Source: Copromyces sp. CBS 386.78 (lineage: Eukaryota > Ascomycota > Sordariomycetes > Sordariales > Sordariaceae). Taken from it: DNA of 64,000 nucleotides. Where the stretch lies: positions 310,001 to 374,000 of the forward strand of contig MU839110.1 in assembly GCA_030685235.1 (NCBI GenBank), written 5' to 3'. Under the pieces are notes generated by a model. The model did not search any database, was not told where the DNA came from, and was given only the letters and a program-made list of their open reading frames with translations. Every line of letters begins with the position of its first letter. The stretch's first letter is position 1. Of this stretch, positions 21,383 through 32,223 are shown piece after piece. Both the position numbers and the translations under genes were made by a program.

Positions 21383-23190
21383 ATGGCGCCTCCAACGTTT
21401 CTGGGCCTCTCAGGCCGACCACTCTCTCTAGCGGTCTCGACTGTAGCCACCACTGGCTTCCTTCTTTTCGGCTATGACCAAGGGTGAGTAGTCACCAACA
21501 TGAGCCTTATCATGCAAACATGCAAGGCGAATGCTAACAGACTCGCAACAGTGTCATGAGCGGTATCATCACCGCCCCCGCTTTCAACAACTTCTTCACA
21601 GAAACCAAAGGCAACTCGACCATGCAGGGTCTCATCACTGCTATCTACGAAATCGGATGCTTGCTAGGTGCCATGCTTGTCCTCTGGACCGGCGATATGC
21701 TGGGTAGACGCAAGAATATCATGGTGGGCGCCTTCATCATGGCTCTCGGTGTCATTATTCAGGTTACTTGCCAGGCCGGCTCCAGCCCTTTTGCTCAACT
21801 GTTCGTCGGCAGAGTCGTTATGGGTTTCGGCAACGGCATGAACACATCGACCATTCCTACTTACCAAGGTAAGTCCCAGCTTTAACAACCATCCAACAAC
21901 AAAAAATACTAACATATTTTTTCAGCCGAATGCTCCAAGACATCGAACCGTGGTCTTCTTATTTGCATTGAAGGTGGTGTCATTGCCTTTGGCACCTTGA
22001 TTGCCTACTGGATCGACTACGGCGCGTCTTACGGTCCCGATGACCTCGTTTGGCGTTTTCCCATCGCTTTCCAGCTCATCTTCGCCATCTTCATCTGCAT
22101 CCCCATGTTCTACCTTCCCGAGTCTCCCAGATGGCTTCTCAGCCACGGCCGCACCCAGGACGCCGACAGAGTCATTGCTGCTCTCCGCGGTTACGAGATC
22201 GACGGTCCCGAGACCATCCAGGAGCGCAACCTTATTGTCGACTCCCTCCGTGCTTCCGGCGGTTTCGGCCAGAAGAGCACTCCCTTTAAGGCTCTCTTCA
22301 CTGGCGGCAAGACCCAGCATTTCCGTCGTCTCTTGCTCGGCTCTAGCTCCCAGATCATGCAGCAAGTCGGTGGTTGCAACGCCGTCATCTACTACTTTCC
22401 CATTCTCTTCCAGGATTCCATTGGCGAGACCCACAACATGTCCATGTTGCTCGGTGGTGTCAACATGGTTGTCTACTCCATTTTCGCTACCGTCTCCTGG
22501 TTCGTCATTGAGCGCGTCGGTCGCCGTCGTCTGTTCTTGATTGGTAGCATTGGCCAGATGCTCTCCATGGTCCTCGTCTTCGCCTGCTTGATCCCCGGCG
22601 ACCCTATGACGGCCCGCGGTGCCGCCGTCGGTCTCTTCACCTATATCGCCTTCTTCGGTGCCACCTGGCTTCCTCTCCCCTGGCTCTATCCCGCCGAGGT
22701 CAACCCGATCCGCACCCGTGGAAAGGCCAACGCCGTGTCTACCTGCGCCAACTGGATGTTCAACTTCCTCATCGTCATGGTCACTCCCATCATGGTCGAC
22801 AAGATCGGCTGGGGAACTTACCTCTTCTTCGCCTGCATGAACGCCATCTTCATTCCTATCATCTACTTCTTCTACCCCGAGACGGCCCGCCGCTCGCTCG
22901 AGGAGATCGACATCATCTTCGCCAAGGGCTATGTCGACAAGATTTCGTACGTCAAGGCCGCCAAGGAGCTGCCTCATCTCGCTCCTGAGGAGATCGAGGT
23001 CTATGCCAACAGGTACGGCCTTGTCGACAGCGATTCCAACGGCGAGGGTGGTAACCGCCGCGACGAGGAGAAGTCGCGCGACCGCACCGACCAGAGCGAC
23101 AGCGACTCCCCCGCCCACGTCGATGTTGTCGACGAGCGCGGTGTTGAGTCCGGCTTCGGTGATGGTATCAACACCAAGACCGGGCGTTAA
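21383..23190 (+). CDS. MFS sugar transporter (12 TM, hexose/pentose type)
   Basis: Three exons (21383-21483, 21552-21868, 21926-23190) join in phase to 560 aa; introns have GTGAGT and GTAAGT donors and CTAAC branches. It carries the sugar-porter signatures: GYDQGVMSG at the end of TM1, GDMLGRRK (about 81-88), PESPRWL (204-210), a QQVGG/YYFP motif in TM7, VGRRRLF, and PETARRSLEEID before a hydrophilic acidic C-terminal tail of about 90 residues. This predicts a plasma-membrane proton-coupled monosaccharide importer. Substrate cannot be read from sequence. By remembered locus order near hda-3 it may be the N. crassa NCU00821 (An25) type reported as a xylose transporter; that is recall, not a match. 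The next gene encodes a secreted LPMO, consistent with plant or fungal polysaccharide use. Confidence 0.9.
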
Positions 23191-24812
23191 TGAGTTGAAG
23201 AAGTCTTTTTATTTATGACATGACTGGTTGGGAAAAAAAGAAAAATGAAAATGAGGAGGTGACTGCTTGGGATATGCATACGCAACGACGAAGCATTGAT
23301 GAAGAAAGAGATGGAAGAAAGAGAGGGTTTTTACGGCCATAGCCCTTGTGTGATGATGATACCCGCCGGGTTTTTGGTTTTTGTTGCTGTTGGGAACCTG
23401 TCAGTCATGTTCTTTGACAGCTTCCCTCAGTCATGTGTTTGTGGTTTACTGGCGCCATTGCGTGCGGCCTTGTCTTCTGCTTTTTCCTTCCTTTTTTGCA
23501 TTATTTGCATTATACCTCTGCTTGATGGTTTTGGTGTATAAATACCCCCGCGTATACCCCATAGAAGTCGAGTACTTTGGTCGGTAGATGGACTAGTTAG
23601 ATACTAGATCTTTTTGGCTGCTACCTATCTTGAATACCAAAAAAATCATTATAAAATGCTTGTCTGGTTGTTGAATGCAGTGCATGTGATGCTTTCGAGA
23701 TGAGAAGAACGACTTACTCTCACCCATAATTCCGGAGGGTTAGGGTTACTGGTAGTTCACCCCCAAATTCCCACCTCATCCCTTTCATCACACGTCACAT
23801 TGCACCTCTTCTCAAGTTCTGTACGTCGCATCACCGCTCGTTATGATGCAGTCGAGCTCCCAGTGCGTGTGGCCGTGGCATTATGTCAAGACGAATCCAC
23901 ATGGGAAACTTGGAAATTACTCCCAAAATGGTCGTATTTTATTACAGAATATTGGTGGAGGGAAGGTATGATGGATGCAGGTAGGTTCTTTCTCATCTGC
24001 ACTTGCCAGAAACTGATGACTCCAGTGACCGGACTGACCTCGAATGGCAAGCGCGCAAGTGAGGCGCCGGGCATTTCTTTGTGATTCTTGAACTTACAAT
24101 GACCACTCCCAACAGGAACAACAGCCATTGTTCACGTACACGGTACGCGCCGCTTGAACAGCCAACCGACCCCTGTGATACACCACCCGTTTTCTCAACG
24201 TCCTTTGATCTTCCCCAGAGGTTCTCTCATTTTAACCGCCTATTCCATTGAGTCAGGCTTTTGCATACCATCACCGATTACTTTGTCTGGCCTGACACGA
24301 TCTCTTTGCTGTCTCGCCTTGTGCAAACATGACCCGCCGAGCCCCTCCCCATTCAATGTTTGATGTCAAACCGTCAGACCTCTTACATGGTCTGGAGCAG
24401 AACAAGAACTCGACCGCTTTCCTGTCGTCTCAGCTGGCCGGTGCGCTTAGTTGCAAGTTCTATACTTTTCCCGTCTCTTCCCGCTTTCCCCAGATTCCCT
24501 TTTCAATGTCGGTTTACCACGAGTTACGATGCGGCGCCTGACACATGCCAGTGAACAAGAAACTGAAACCGTTGGCGTCTAATTAACCTCAGGATGTTTG
24601 CCCCCGGTCCTGGTGTGGTTCACACTGCAATGTGGGAAATGCACCCTTTACTATAACATCCTTGTCCTGGTGACCGACTGGACCAATTGGTATCGAAAAG
24701 TTATATATAAAACTCCTGCCCTGGAGTTTGGAGTTATTGCATCCGGCTTTCTTGAGTTACTTACTTTCACATCTCGATCATTACAGGCTGGGCCTACGGC
24801 AACTGACACACG
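23191..24812. other. Intergenic region between transporter and LPMO genes
   Basis: 1.6 kb with no gene recognised. The left side should contain the transporter 3' UTR. The right side contains the LPMO core promoter described separately. Frames such as 24154-24363 look like shadows. Confidence 0.4.
24683..24710 (+). promoter_or_regulatory. CCAAT and TATA elements of the LPMO gene
   Basis: A CCAAT pentamer at 24683-24687 is followed by TATATATAA at 24702-24710, about 100 bp before the LPMO start codon at 24813. The spacing suits a fungal core promoter with a short 5' UTR. Confidence 0.5.
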
Positions 24813-26562
24813 ATGGTCAACTTTTTCACGAGCACGGCTGCTGCTGCGCTTCTATTTACCAGTGTCCAAGGGCACATGGTGATGAATACACCTCATTCCT
24901 ACAATCTTTACAATGGATCCGGACCCGACTTGGTGCAAGTCGACCCCCTGGATGGCGTGCAATACAAATACCCATGCCAGAACCACTATCGCGTTGAAGA
25001 GCGCGGTACAGTGAAGGCCGGTGATGTTCAGTTGGTCAATTTCACCGGAGGCGCTCAGCACGGCGGCGGGTCTTGTCAGTTCAGCATTTCATACGACGAC
25101 CCAGAGCAGTCGAACGGATGGAACACCTCGGCCACCTTCAAGACCATCTACACCATTATCGGCGGGTGCCCAGCAAAGTTTTCAGAGGACCAGGAGCGTA
25201 GCGGCTCAAATCTGCCATTGGTGGCCCAGAAGGACCCATCACAAAGACTTGAGACTTTACACTGCAATGACGATAAGGGCCTTGACTGCACCCGGTCGTT
25301 CATGATTCCCATTCCTGACTTGTGAGTAACCTTCGCCTAGTGTTGAGTCCTATCCCACCATTCCAAGAACAGTCAACTAATCACCCACTACAGTTTACCC
25401 CCCGGCAAGGCAACCTTTGCTTGGACTTGGTTCAACAAGATCGGAAACAGAGAGATGTACATGTAAGTTGTTCCTGCCTTCCTTCCATTCCATAGGTATC
25501 AAGCAACCCACACCCAAGCCACATCTTCCTCTTTGAATCATCCAAGTCACTACAACATAATCGCATCAATAAAAGAAAGAAAACCCCACTGACACCTCTT
25601 CGCACAAAAGGAACTGTGCGCCCATCGAAATCACTGGCGGCACTCCCTCCAAAGAAAAGTTCAACGCGCTCCCCAACATCTTCGTTGCCAACATCCCCAA
25701 GCAAACGGACATTCCCGGCTACGACGGGTGCTTCACCGGCGATGGTGCCAAGAACGTAGTCAACATCCCTAACCCGGGCGAGTTTGGCAGAGTCGGCGAC
25801 AAAGTCGAAGCCCCTCACCCGCCAGCCTCCGGCAAGCTCTGCGACATGCCTCCTGCCACTGCCGTGCCCAGTTTCAAAGATGACAAGAGAACATTGATGG
25901 AAGGTGGTGGTGCTAATGGTGGACCAACTGCTCCTCCATCTGGAGGAGGGGTTAACGCTGGGGCTTCTGCCACCGCTCCAAGCACCGCAAAGCCACCAGC
26001 TGTGATCACCACCTCTGCTAAGGTCGAAAGCGTCACCGGCAGCACGTTCGTCACTGCTCCTAGCGATGGGCCAGCACCAACTGCTACGGCTAGCGCTTCT
26101 GGCAGTGCTGGTGGCGGTGCTACTGAGTCCGGATCCGCATCCGGGGGAGGAGAATGCCATGACTCCAACGCAGAGGTCACTTCTACGGTAACGGCAGACA
26201 TGACACTACAGGTAACAGTGACTACCAATGATCCACCACCCGCTTCTGCTCCTGCTTCTGCTCCTGTTGCTGCTGCTACCAGCCAAGCTGCAGGCGGTTC
26301 AGGCAAACCTGAAAAGAAGCAGTGTGAAAAGGGTCAAGTGGCCATCTGCTTTGACGACGACCACTTTGGCATATGTGATAACGGGTGGGCAGTTGCCCAG
26401 CAGGTGTCTATGGGGACGAGATGCGAGAATGGCTCGTTGGTGCACTCGGCGGTGAAGAAGGATAGTGGGAAGAGGGAGGCCAGAGAGAGTTATGCGGCGG
26501 GGGAGAGGCGCGCGCATGCTAGGAGGCATTTGAAGAAGAGGAGGGGTGGGAGGTCGTTTTGA
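24813..26562 (+). CDS. AA11-family lytic polysaccharide monooxygenase, secreted
   Basis: Three exons (24813-25321, 25394-25462, 25611-26562) give 509 aa. Residues 1-20 are a signal peptide ending SVQG, so the mature protein begins with His (HMVMNTP), as required for the copper histidine brace. The second brace His is in QHGGGSC (His83). FAWTWFNKIGNREMYMNC, which spans the exon 2-3 junction, supplies the conserved tail of the domain with the axial aromatic residue. The order and motifs match AA11 enzymes, copper oxidases that cleave chitin. A Ser/Thr/Ala/Pro-rich linker (about 275-430) follows. A terminal Cys-containing segment (CEKGQVAICFDD, FGICDNG) resembles the X278-type module found on some AA11 enzymes. 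The last 40 residues are very basic (RRHLKKRRGG). Probable role: oxidative attack on chitin outside the cell, or wall remodelling. Confidence 0.88.
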
Positions 26563-26742
26563 GAGCGGTATGGAGCACAGGGTAGAAAGGGCACGGGGAG
26601 GATCTCATGAAAGGACTGTAAGGATGGTTATCTTGGGGCATGTAGGTCAGTTGTATTTTGCGTTGCATCATTTGCGTGTTTTTTTCAATTCATAGTGGCA
26701 GGTCCGGCACCTTCTGCTGGTAGCCATATTTGCATCACTTAA

Positions 26743-26793
26743 GGCTCTTTACTTGACTTGACATTCACGGACGAGAGACTGGTGAGGTGCAAG
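26743..26793 (+). repeat. Direct repeat copy 1
   Basis: Starts GGCTCTTTACTTGACTTG and contains ACATTCACGGACGAGAGA. The second copy lies at 26962-27009, about 220 bp downstream, and differs by a few substitutions and a small indel. Both end in GTGCAAG. Confidence 0.75.
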
Positions 26794-26961
26794 ACATGAG
26801 CCGTTCCCTAGGGAGTATCATATGGTAAGGGGTCGTATGAGGTACTCCATCCTTGTAGATAGGTACAAGTAATCATTGCAGCACGAACTGTGAAAGAAGC
26901 TGGAGAAGAAGCCTAACTATAAATACATGGGGGTGAGTGGCAGGGATATCAATCCCTAACA

Positions 26962-27009
26962 GGCTCTCTTCACTTCACATTCACGGACGAGAGAGGGGTG
27001 AAGTGCAAG
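26962..27009 (+). repeat. Direct repeat copy 2
   Basis: Partner of 26743-26793, sharing the core ACATTCACGGACGAGAGA and the end GTGCAAG. The origin is not clear; the pair sits between two convergent genes. Confidence 0.75.
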
Positions 27010-27244
27010 TTACCTGTGTACAATCACGAGTGTCGCCAGCGGCAAGAATATATAGAGAATCTCGATATTGATGTAACAATCTATCCTTATTAATCACCTG
27101 GATGTATGGTATGGTATATCCTTCAACAATCAAATATGTGCCCCACAATGCAGCAGGCCGCCCTAACCCAAGAACCTAACTAAGAACCCAAAACCAAAAC
27201 CCAAAACGTTGGAAACCACTATCATCACAAATATCACAAATATC

Positions 27245-29248
27245 TCAAATCCACTCAGGATAGTCCCCCTTCCTAGTCACCATCCTCTCATCCCAAGTAC
27301 TCTTCCAAGGAGGTGGAGCGCGCTTAGCATTACTCCGCGATCCACTCATCGCACTCGACGACGACAACTGAGACCCGCTCTTGTTTGAGAAACAAGAAGA
27401 GGTAGAAGCAGAGACCGAGAGAGCAGGAACGGTCGAGATGGAGGTAGCCAAAGACGAAGAAGAAGAAGACGAAGAAGAACAAGCCGTAGTCCAAGCCTTG
27501 ATCGACTCAGCCATCAAATCAGTCGTCTCGGCCGTCGAAGCTCTCGATAGCCGAGAAGAAGCAGCTAGAGAAGAAGCAGCTTGTAGGGAAGAAGAAGTCT
27601 CCTCATGCTCCCTCGTTGCCAAGGTAGCCTCCTCCAACGATAGACAATTCCAGCTCGCAATCTCGTTCTCGATTAGTGCGATGGTACTTTCTGATTTACA
27701 CGATGACGACGCCGACAACGACGACGACGACGAAGCTTGACTTCTCGACCGCAACGGCAACACTGGCGACATCGATGACATCAAGGGCGTCATCCGCTTA
27801 GGGGACCTCGGGGGAATGGTAGGGGGCACCGACGGCACCAGCGGCAAACCTTCCAGAGCAGCCAACGTGCAGGCGTCTAGTGTCCGCCTTGCTGCTGACT
27901 CTGAGGATTTGGGCTCGGGCTCGGGCTCGGCCTGAGGTTCGTCAGCTCGATCAAAGGCTTGATCCAAGAAAGTAGACACGCCCAACGCCTCAAAGAGGGC
28001 ATGAGCCTCAGGCCACCCGGCTAAAAAAGGGGTCAAGAACGCTTCTGGGACTTTATCCTGGGACAGGCGTTCGTTGCGCTCGACAAGTCTCGAGAGGACC
28101 CAGAGGATCACATTTGCTGCTTCTTCTACCCTCCGCTTGGACTCGCGGACCGCTGCTTCGGTTTCTGGCTGATGATAGGGATTGGCTACTTCGGTGATGA
28201 AACCCTCGATCAACATCCCCAACAGCGCCGGGAGGGTAACCACCGCCGCTGTCGTCTTGAGAACCTTTTTCTCGGCTTCGGCCCAGGTACCTTTTACTGC
28301 CACTGGCATCATAGTCCCGCCTTCTTCTTTTCCGACTAGGTCGTCGTGACCATTCAGTGTTAAACCCATTCGCTGGGCAGTTTTGACTGTCACCTCTCTT
28401 ACTTTCCCCTCTTTTCCGCCACCTTTCCCAGGAAGAGGCACCCCAAAGGAACACCCTCTAACACCAGAAACCACAACCGTCCACCCCTGCGTCTTCGCCC
28501 ATGACAAGATAATCTCTTCGTTACCATCTGGACAGACGATGCTGACGTTTTCCGGGGGGTTCTGGCGGTACCCCCACACATAGAGCGCCGCACGGCCGCA
28601 GACGGCGTAGTGAGTATGTCGGAGAGCTTTTTCGAGGAGGGAGAGGAGGGTTAGGAATTCGGTTTCTTGCTCGGTTTCCTGCTGTTGTTGTTTGAGAGTT
28701 TGAGTCTGGGCTGGAGGCTGGTGAGTGTGGGCGTAACCCTTGGCGGAGGGACCCTTTTGGGACTGAGGGGTGAATGCTGCCGCTGGGAAGGGAAACATGG
28801 GGTCTTGGAATAGGGGAACGGGAGGGAGAGGTTTGTAGATGTCGGGAGGAGAAGGGCGTGAGAGCGAGGTCGTCGGTGCTGAGGCGGGTGATGGATGCTG
28901 TAGGAATTTCTTATTCGCTTCAACTTGTGTCCTCTTGTTAGCTTGGGGTTCAACGCCTGGAGGGAAATCGAGGCGAATGGGACGCGGACGAGGAGAGTTA
29001 GGAGGGGGAGCAGGAGGATTGGGGGGTAGATACCAGATGTTCGTCTGTTTCCGAGTGATATTGATGGCAGAGGTCCCGTGGTGCTGGCCTTTTCGGGGCA
29101 GCATCGTTTTATGTTGACGGCTTCCTTTCTGGCTGCCGTTGGGGCCGTCGGCTTTGTTGCCGTCTCTTTGAACATGGCTGTTCTTGTTGGGTTGCGTAAG
29201 GCAGAACAAATGGCTCAGAGTCGTCTTCAAGTAAGCCGTGAAAGTCAT
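27245..29248 (-). CDS. Fungal protein with a globular core and disordered ends, function unknown
   Basis: The longest frame extends to 29314 but its first codon there is TTG; the first ATG is at 29248, giving 667 aa. Residues 1-200 are Pro/Gln-rich and disordered. The core (about 200-450) is globular and contains LLEKALRHTHYAVCGRAALYVWGY, split here as a helix followed by a CGxAALYVWGY segment, then NVSIVCPDG and WAKTQGWTVV. It recalls uncharacterised ascomycete proteins with a nucleotidyltransferase-like start (helix, then G-x-A-A), but I see no clear catalytic Asp pair. The C-terminal 220 residues are Ser/Ala-rich, with Ser runs encoded by microsatellite-like DNA. The gene is convergent with the LPMO gene. 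No function assigned. Confidence 0.72.
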   Translation of the reverse strand: MTFTAYLKTTLSHLFCLTQPNKNSHVQRDGNKADGPNGSQKGSRQHKTMLPRKGQHHGTSAINITRKQTNIWYLPPNPPAPPPNSPRPRPIRLDFPPGVEPQANKRTQVEANKKFLQHPSPASAPTTSLSRPSPPDIYKPLPPVPLFQDPMFPFPAAAFTPQSQKGPSAKGYAHTHQPPAQTQTLKQQQQETEQETEFLTLLSLLEKALRHTHYAVCGRAALYVWGYRQNPPENVSIVCPDGNEEIILSWAKTQGWTVVVSGVRGCSFGVPLPGKGGGKEGKVREVTVKTAQRMGLTLNGHDDLVGKEEGGTMMPVAVKGTWAEAEKKVLKTTAAVVTLPALLGMLIEGFITEVANPYHQPETEAAVRESKRRVEEAANVILWVLSRLVERNERLSQDKVPEAFLTPFLAGWPEAHALFEALGVSTFLDQAFDRADEPQAEPEPEPKSSESAARRTLDACTLAALEGLPLVPSVPPTIPPRSPKRMTPLMSSMSPVLPLRSRSQASSSSSLSASSSCKSESTIALIENEIASWNCLSLEEATLATREHEETSSSLQAASSLAASSRLSRASTAETTDLMAESIKAWTTACSSSSSSSSSLATSISTVPALSVSASTSSCFSNKSGSQLSSSSAMSGSRSNAKRAPPPWKSTWDERMVTRKGDYPEWI

Positions 29249-29772
29249 CTTGATTTGCTGTCGGGAGTGGTTAAGTGTTTCCTGTATGGCTGTAGATGTT
29301 TTTGTGGATGACAAACTGAATCGCTTTGGGAAGGAGTGGGCGTTCCATTACTTATACTCGGACGCGAAGCCTCCACAAGATGAACGTATGCCATGAACAC
29401 CAGAAGTAAACAATGCGATTATAGGTACGGTGGCGTTGTGCATAGCGTCTGTCAAAGGACAATGTGTACAGAGAGTACACAAAGGCAATGTGCTCATCCC
29501 TGCGGTATCAATTCGCGGATAATGACGAGAACAAAGGGACGTTGGGGCCACTTACACCAACCAGCCTTGCACCTGTAAACCAGTCATCGGAAGCCTGTAC
29601 CTGAACAGACAACCTCATTCACTGAAAAGAAAACCAAATCTTGAACATGGCTACCGGTCTAGCTGCCCACCCTGATGCCTAACGCCTAATCATACAAAAT
29701 CACACGTGTCGGAGGTATGCGCCTGCAAAGGAAAACGTCATGCATGCTTGTCCTTTTGGTTTAGGTAGGTAC
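29249..29772. other. Short intergenic region
   Basis: About 520 bp between two minus-strand genes. It should hold the 3' UTR of rpn-11 and the promoter of the 27245-29248 gene. No other feature seen. Confidence 0.4.
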
Positions 29773-30954
29773 CTATAGCTGCTCCTCCTCAACCTCCATC
29801 TGGTCGCCTTGTGTGGTGCCGTTGGCCCCGGCCGGAGTATCCTTCTTCGCAATGGTCGCCTCCTTGTCAATCATCTGCCTTGAAACGGCAACAATGTTGT
29901 CTTCGATAAGTTGCTGGCCGACATCCTCCAAATGCTTCTTGGGGTCCAGCTTGCCGACGTAGCGTGTCTTGAGTTGGTCCTTGGTCAACTCTGTCTCCTC
30001 CTTGACTCTCTTCTCGTAGCCGTCGGCAAGGCTGACCAGGCGGTCGAGTCTCTCCTTTGTCCTCGAGCCCTCGCAGCGGAAGTCCTCCATTTCGAGGGCC
30101 TCGGTCCAAACGTGCTTGTGCAGGTTCATCAACATGTTCTCCTCCAATGCCGTCTTGCGGTAGTTGATGCCGATCGAGTAGTAGTGCCTGTTGAGGCCGT
30201 GAATGAGCGCTTGGATGGAAGGCTTGTTGAGATGGCCCAAGTTGGAGGTTGTTTGGCGAGGCTCCTGGCCCAGCATGAGCGACTGGGGGTTGATGAGGCG
30301 GAAAGCGTCGATGACAACCTTGCCCTTGACGGACTGAATGGGGTCAATAACCACAGCGACCGCACGGGAGTTGAGCTGTTCGAAACTTTGCTGGGTGTTG
30401 ATATCAACTGAGGAAAGCCAGCAGCCAAAACCGGGATGCGAATGGTACCAGCCAACGACGGCCTCGGGTCTGCGAAACGGAAACATGTTAGTGGCGGGGT
30501 GGAGGGGCGGGTTGGGCTGAGTGAGGATCCTCTCACCTTCCCGTTTGCCTGAGCATGTCCATCATGTTCATCTGGAAGACGGGGTCGACAGCCTCTACAC
30601 TGACACCAGTACCACTTTGGGGCATGGCAAACACATCGACGACGCGGACGGTAAAGTCATCGACGAACTCGCCCAGCATCAGGCCCATGACTTCCATGGG
30701 GACACCGGCGCGACCGTGGCGCAACATCTTGAGGAGGGCTAGGGAGGAGATGTAGACGGTTTCCGAGTTATCGATCAGGTTGGTGTTGTCCTAGATAGAC
30801 ACGACCAGTACGAGTTAGCATCGTGTCTTGGCCACCTACTTGCCAGGCAAGCTCGCCGTTCGCTTGTTCAAGTTGCGAATGGGAACAAACATACTGCTCC
30901 GGGCGCAGTGGCACCGCCCATGCCGCCGCCCAACAAGCTGCGCATGCGATCCAT
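29773..30954 (-). CDS. rpn-11: 26S proteasome deubiquitinase subunit Rpn11 (PSMD14/POH1)
   Basis: Three minus-strand exons (30954-30895, 30790-30537, 30469-29773) give 336 aa, close to the usual 310-340. The order is the Met/Gly-rich start [14 protein letters not shown], then [36 protein letters not shown] and the JAMM zinc motif [15 protein letters not shown] (His114, His116, Asp127, with catalytic Glu53 in MEVMG). [17 protein letters not shown] and a coiled C-terminus follow. This metalloprotease of the proteasome lid removes ubiquitin chains from substrates before degradation and is essential in yeast. All catalytic residues are present. The C-terminus adds a Gly/Glu-rich tail ([11 protein letters not shown]). 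The gene is divergent from hda-3, separated by a region with an assembly gap. Confidence 0.96.
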
Positions 30955-31825
30955 CTTGAATGTGTCTGTTGGTTGGAAAGTGGTGTATTATCGAGGTAGC
31001 TGTATTTCGGGGGGTCCGAGTATTGTTACTGGCGTCGTGACTCGGATTCAATGACAAAAGTCGGCGGAGGGTTGTGATTGCAAACGGAATGTGGTTTGGT
31101 TGTAAAGTTGAAGTGGGATGTCGAAGATGGCAGTCGAAGGCGGCTTGTGGTTGGTGTTGTTTGGTGGTTGGTCGGTGGGTTGAGGTTCTGTAGCTGGACG
31201 AGTCTCCGCGTCAGTTGGAGCATGCAGCAGGGGGAGCTTCCATTGCCGCGAGCTGGCGGCGGCGTTGACGACAAGCTGTGGCAGCCTGCAAGGCCAACTG
31301 CCCGCCAAAGTCCACAGCAGTGACGGAAGGTTGAAAGCTGTCGATTACATAATCCTATCTGGTCTTCCGCTCGGCAGGCAACTGGAAGCGCAGGCTCCAA
31401 GTTGCCTGCCGAAAGGCCGACCGTTGTTCCAGTAAGTATTCTGATTGGATGATATTCATCAAACGGTGGGGAACAACTGAACTGCACCCCACTCACGACA
31501 ACGACGGTGCCTGCCCTGCGCTTCCCCGCCTGTCCGTCCGCGACTTCAGGGCCCACGCAGGGACCGCACCGACCGAGCGCTGGCTCGTACAAGCAACTTG
31601 AATCAATTCTGCCAGTGACATTCTCCATTCCCCAGCGGGGGGGGGGGGGGCGGGGGGCGGGCGGGGGGGGCGGGGGGGGGCGGGGCGCCCGGGGCGCGGG
31701 CGGGCCGGGCGGGCAGGGCGGGNNNNNNNNNNCGTGGGGGTATTCTGGGCCCCCGCAGGGGCCGCACCCCCCGTGGGTTTGGCGTTAAAAAAAAAATTAA
31801 AAAATTTGGCCATTTCACTTTCCCG

Positions 31826-31856
<31 letters not shown>

Positions 31857-32223
31857 CGTCGGGAATCTCGAACTAAACACCATCTTTCTTTTTTGGCACG
31901 AATCCACGACGATTAACCGCCCTATTCTAGTAATTTGCCACATCACGGGTACATTCGATATCGTTCTTTGTCAATCTATCGATACTATAAACATCATATT
32001 TCAACCATCCAGCCCGCCGCCTTGGACCTTTCCATTGCCTTCACGACGGGTCCTGATCATCCCAGCTGGAGTGTCCAGTCTCCCGACCAGCTAATAACTT
32101 CCAGTTCCATCCACCACCAAAACACACACATCACGCAACCCACAATCCGAGTTGTACCGAGATAGTCCTCCGAATCCGCCAGCGCAACACGACGCGCAAC
32201 CCGGCAACATCTGCCTGCCCATC
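30955..32223. other. Divergent promoter region of rpn-11 and hda-3, with assembly gap
   Basis: 1.27 kb between two divergent genes, so both promoters and 5' UTRs are here. The middle (about 31630-31860) is unreliable: G runs, ten Ns and a C run. The sequence just right of the gap looks like a poor-quality copy of the sequence left of it. ORFs predicted across the gap should be ignored. Confidence 0.6.
31723..31732. other. Assembly gap (10 N) in G/C homopolymer context
   Basis: Ten N bases are preceded by a nearly pure G stretch (31637-31722) and followed, about 95 bp later, by a run of 29 C (31826-31854). The exact length of 10 suggests a placeholder. Confidence 0.95.

Larger units (their letters stand above)
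26563..27244. other. Intergenic region with a 50-bp direct repeat
   Basis: No gene. The two convergent genes LPMO (plus) and the 27245 gene (minus) end here, so both 3' UTRs should lie within it. A diverged direct repeat of about 50 bp is described separately. Confidence 0.45.

Noticed and set aside
21922..23118. Minus-strand ORF of 398 codons opposite the sugar transporter
   Set aside because: It mirrors the C-ending codon bias of the true gene on the other strand, is Gly/Asp/Glu-rich without family resemblance, and lies exactly over transporter exon 3.
23735..23755. Possible interstitial telomere repeat (GGTTAGGGTTA)
   Set aside because: Only about one and a half TTAGGG units are present, which is expected by chance.
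31493..31818. Pro/Arg-rich and Gly-rich ORFs across the N gap
   Set aside because: They are products of G and C homopolymers and a placeholder gap, with X residues inside.
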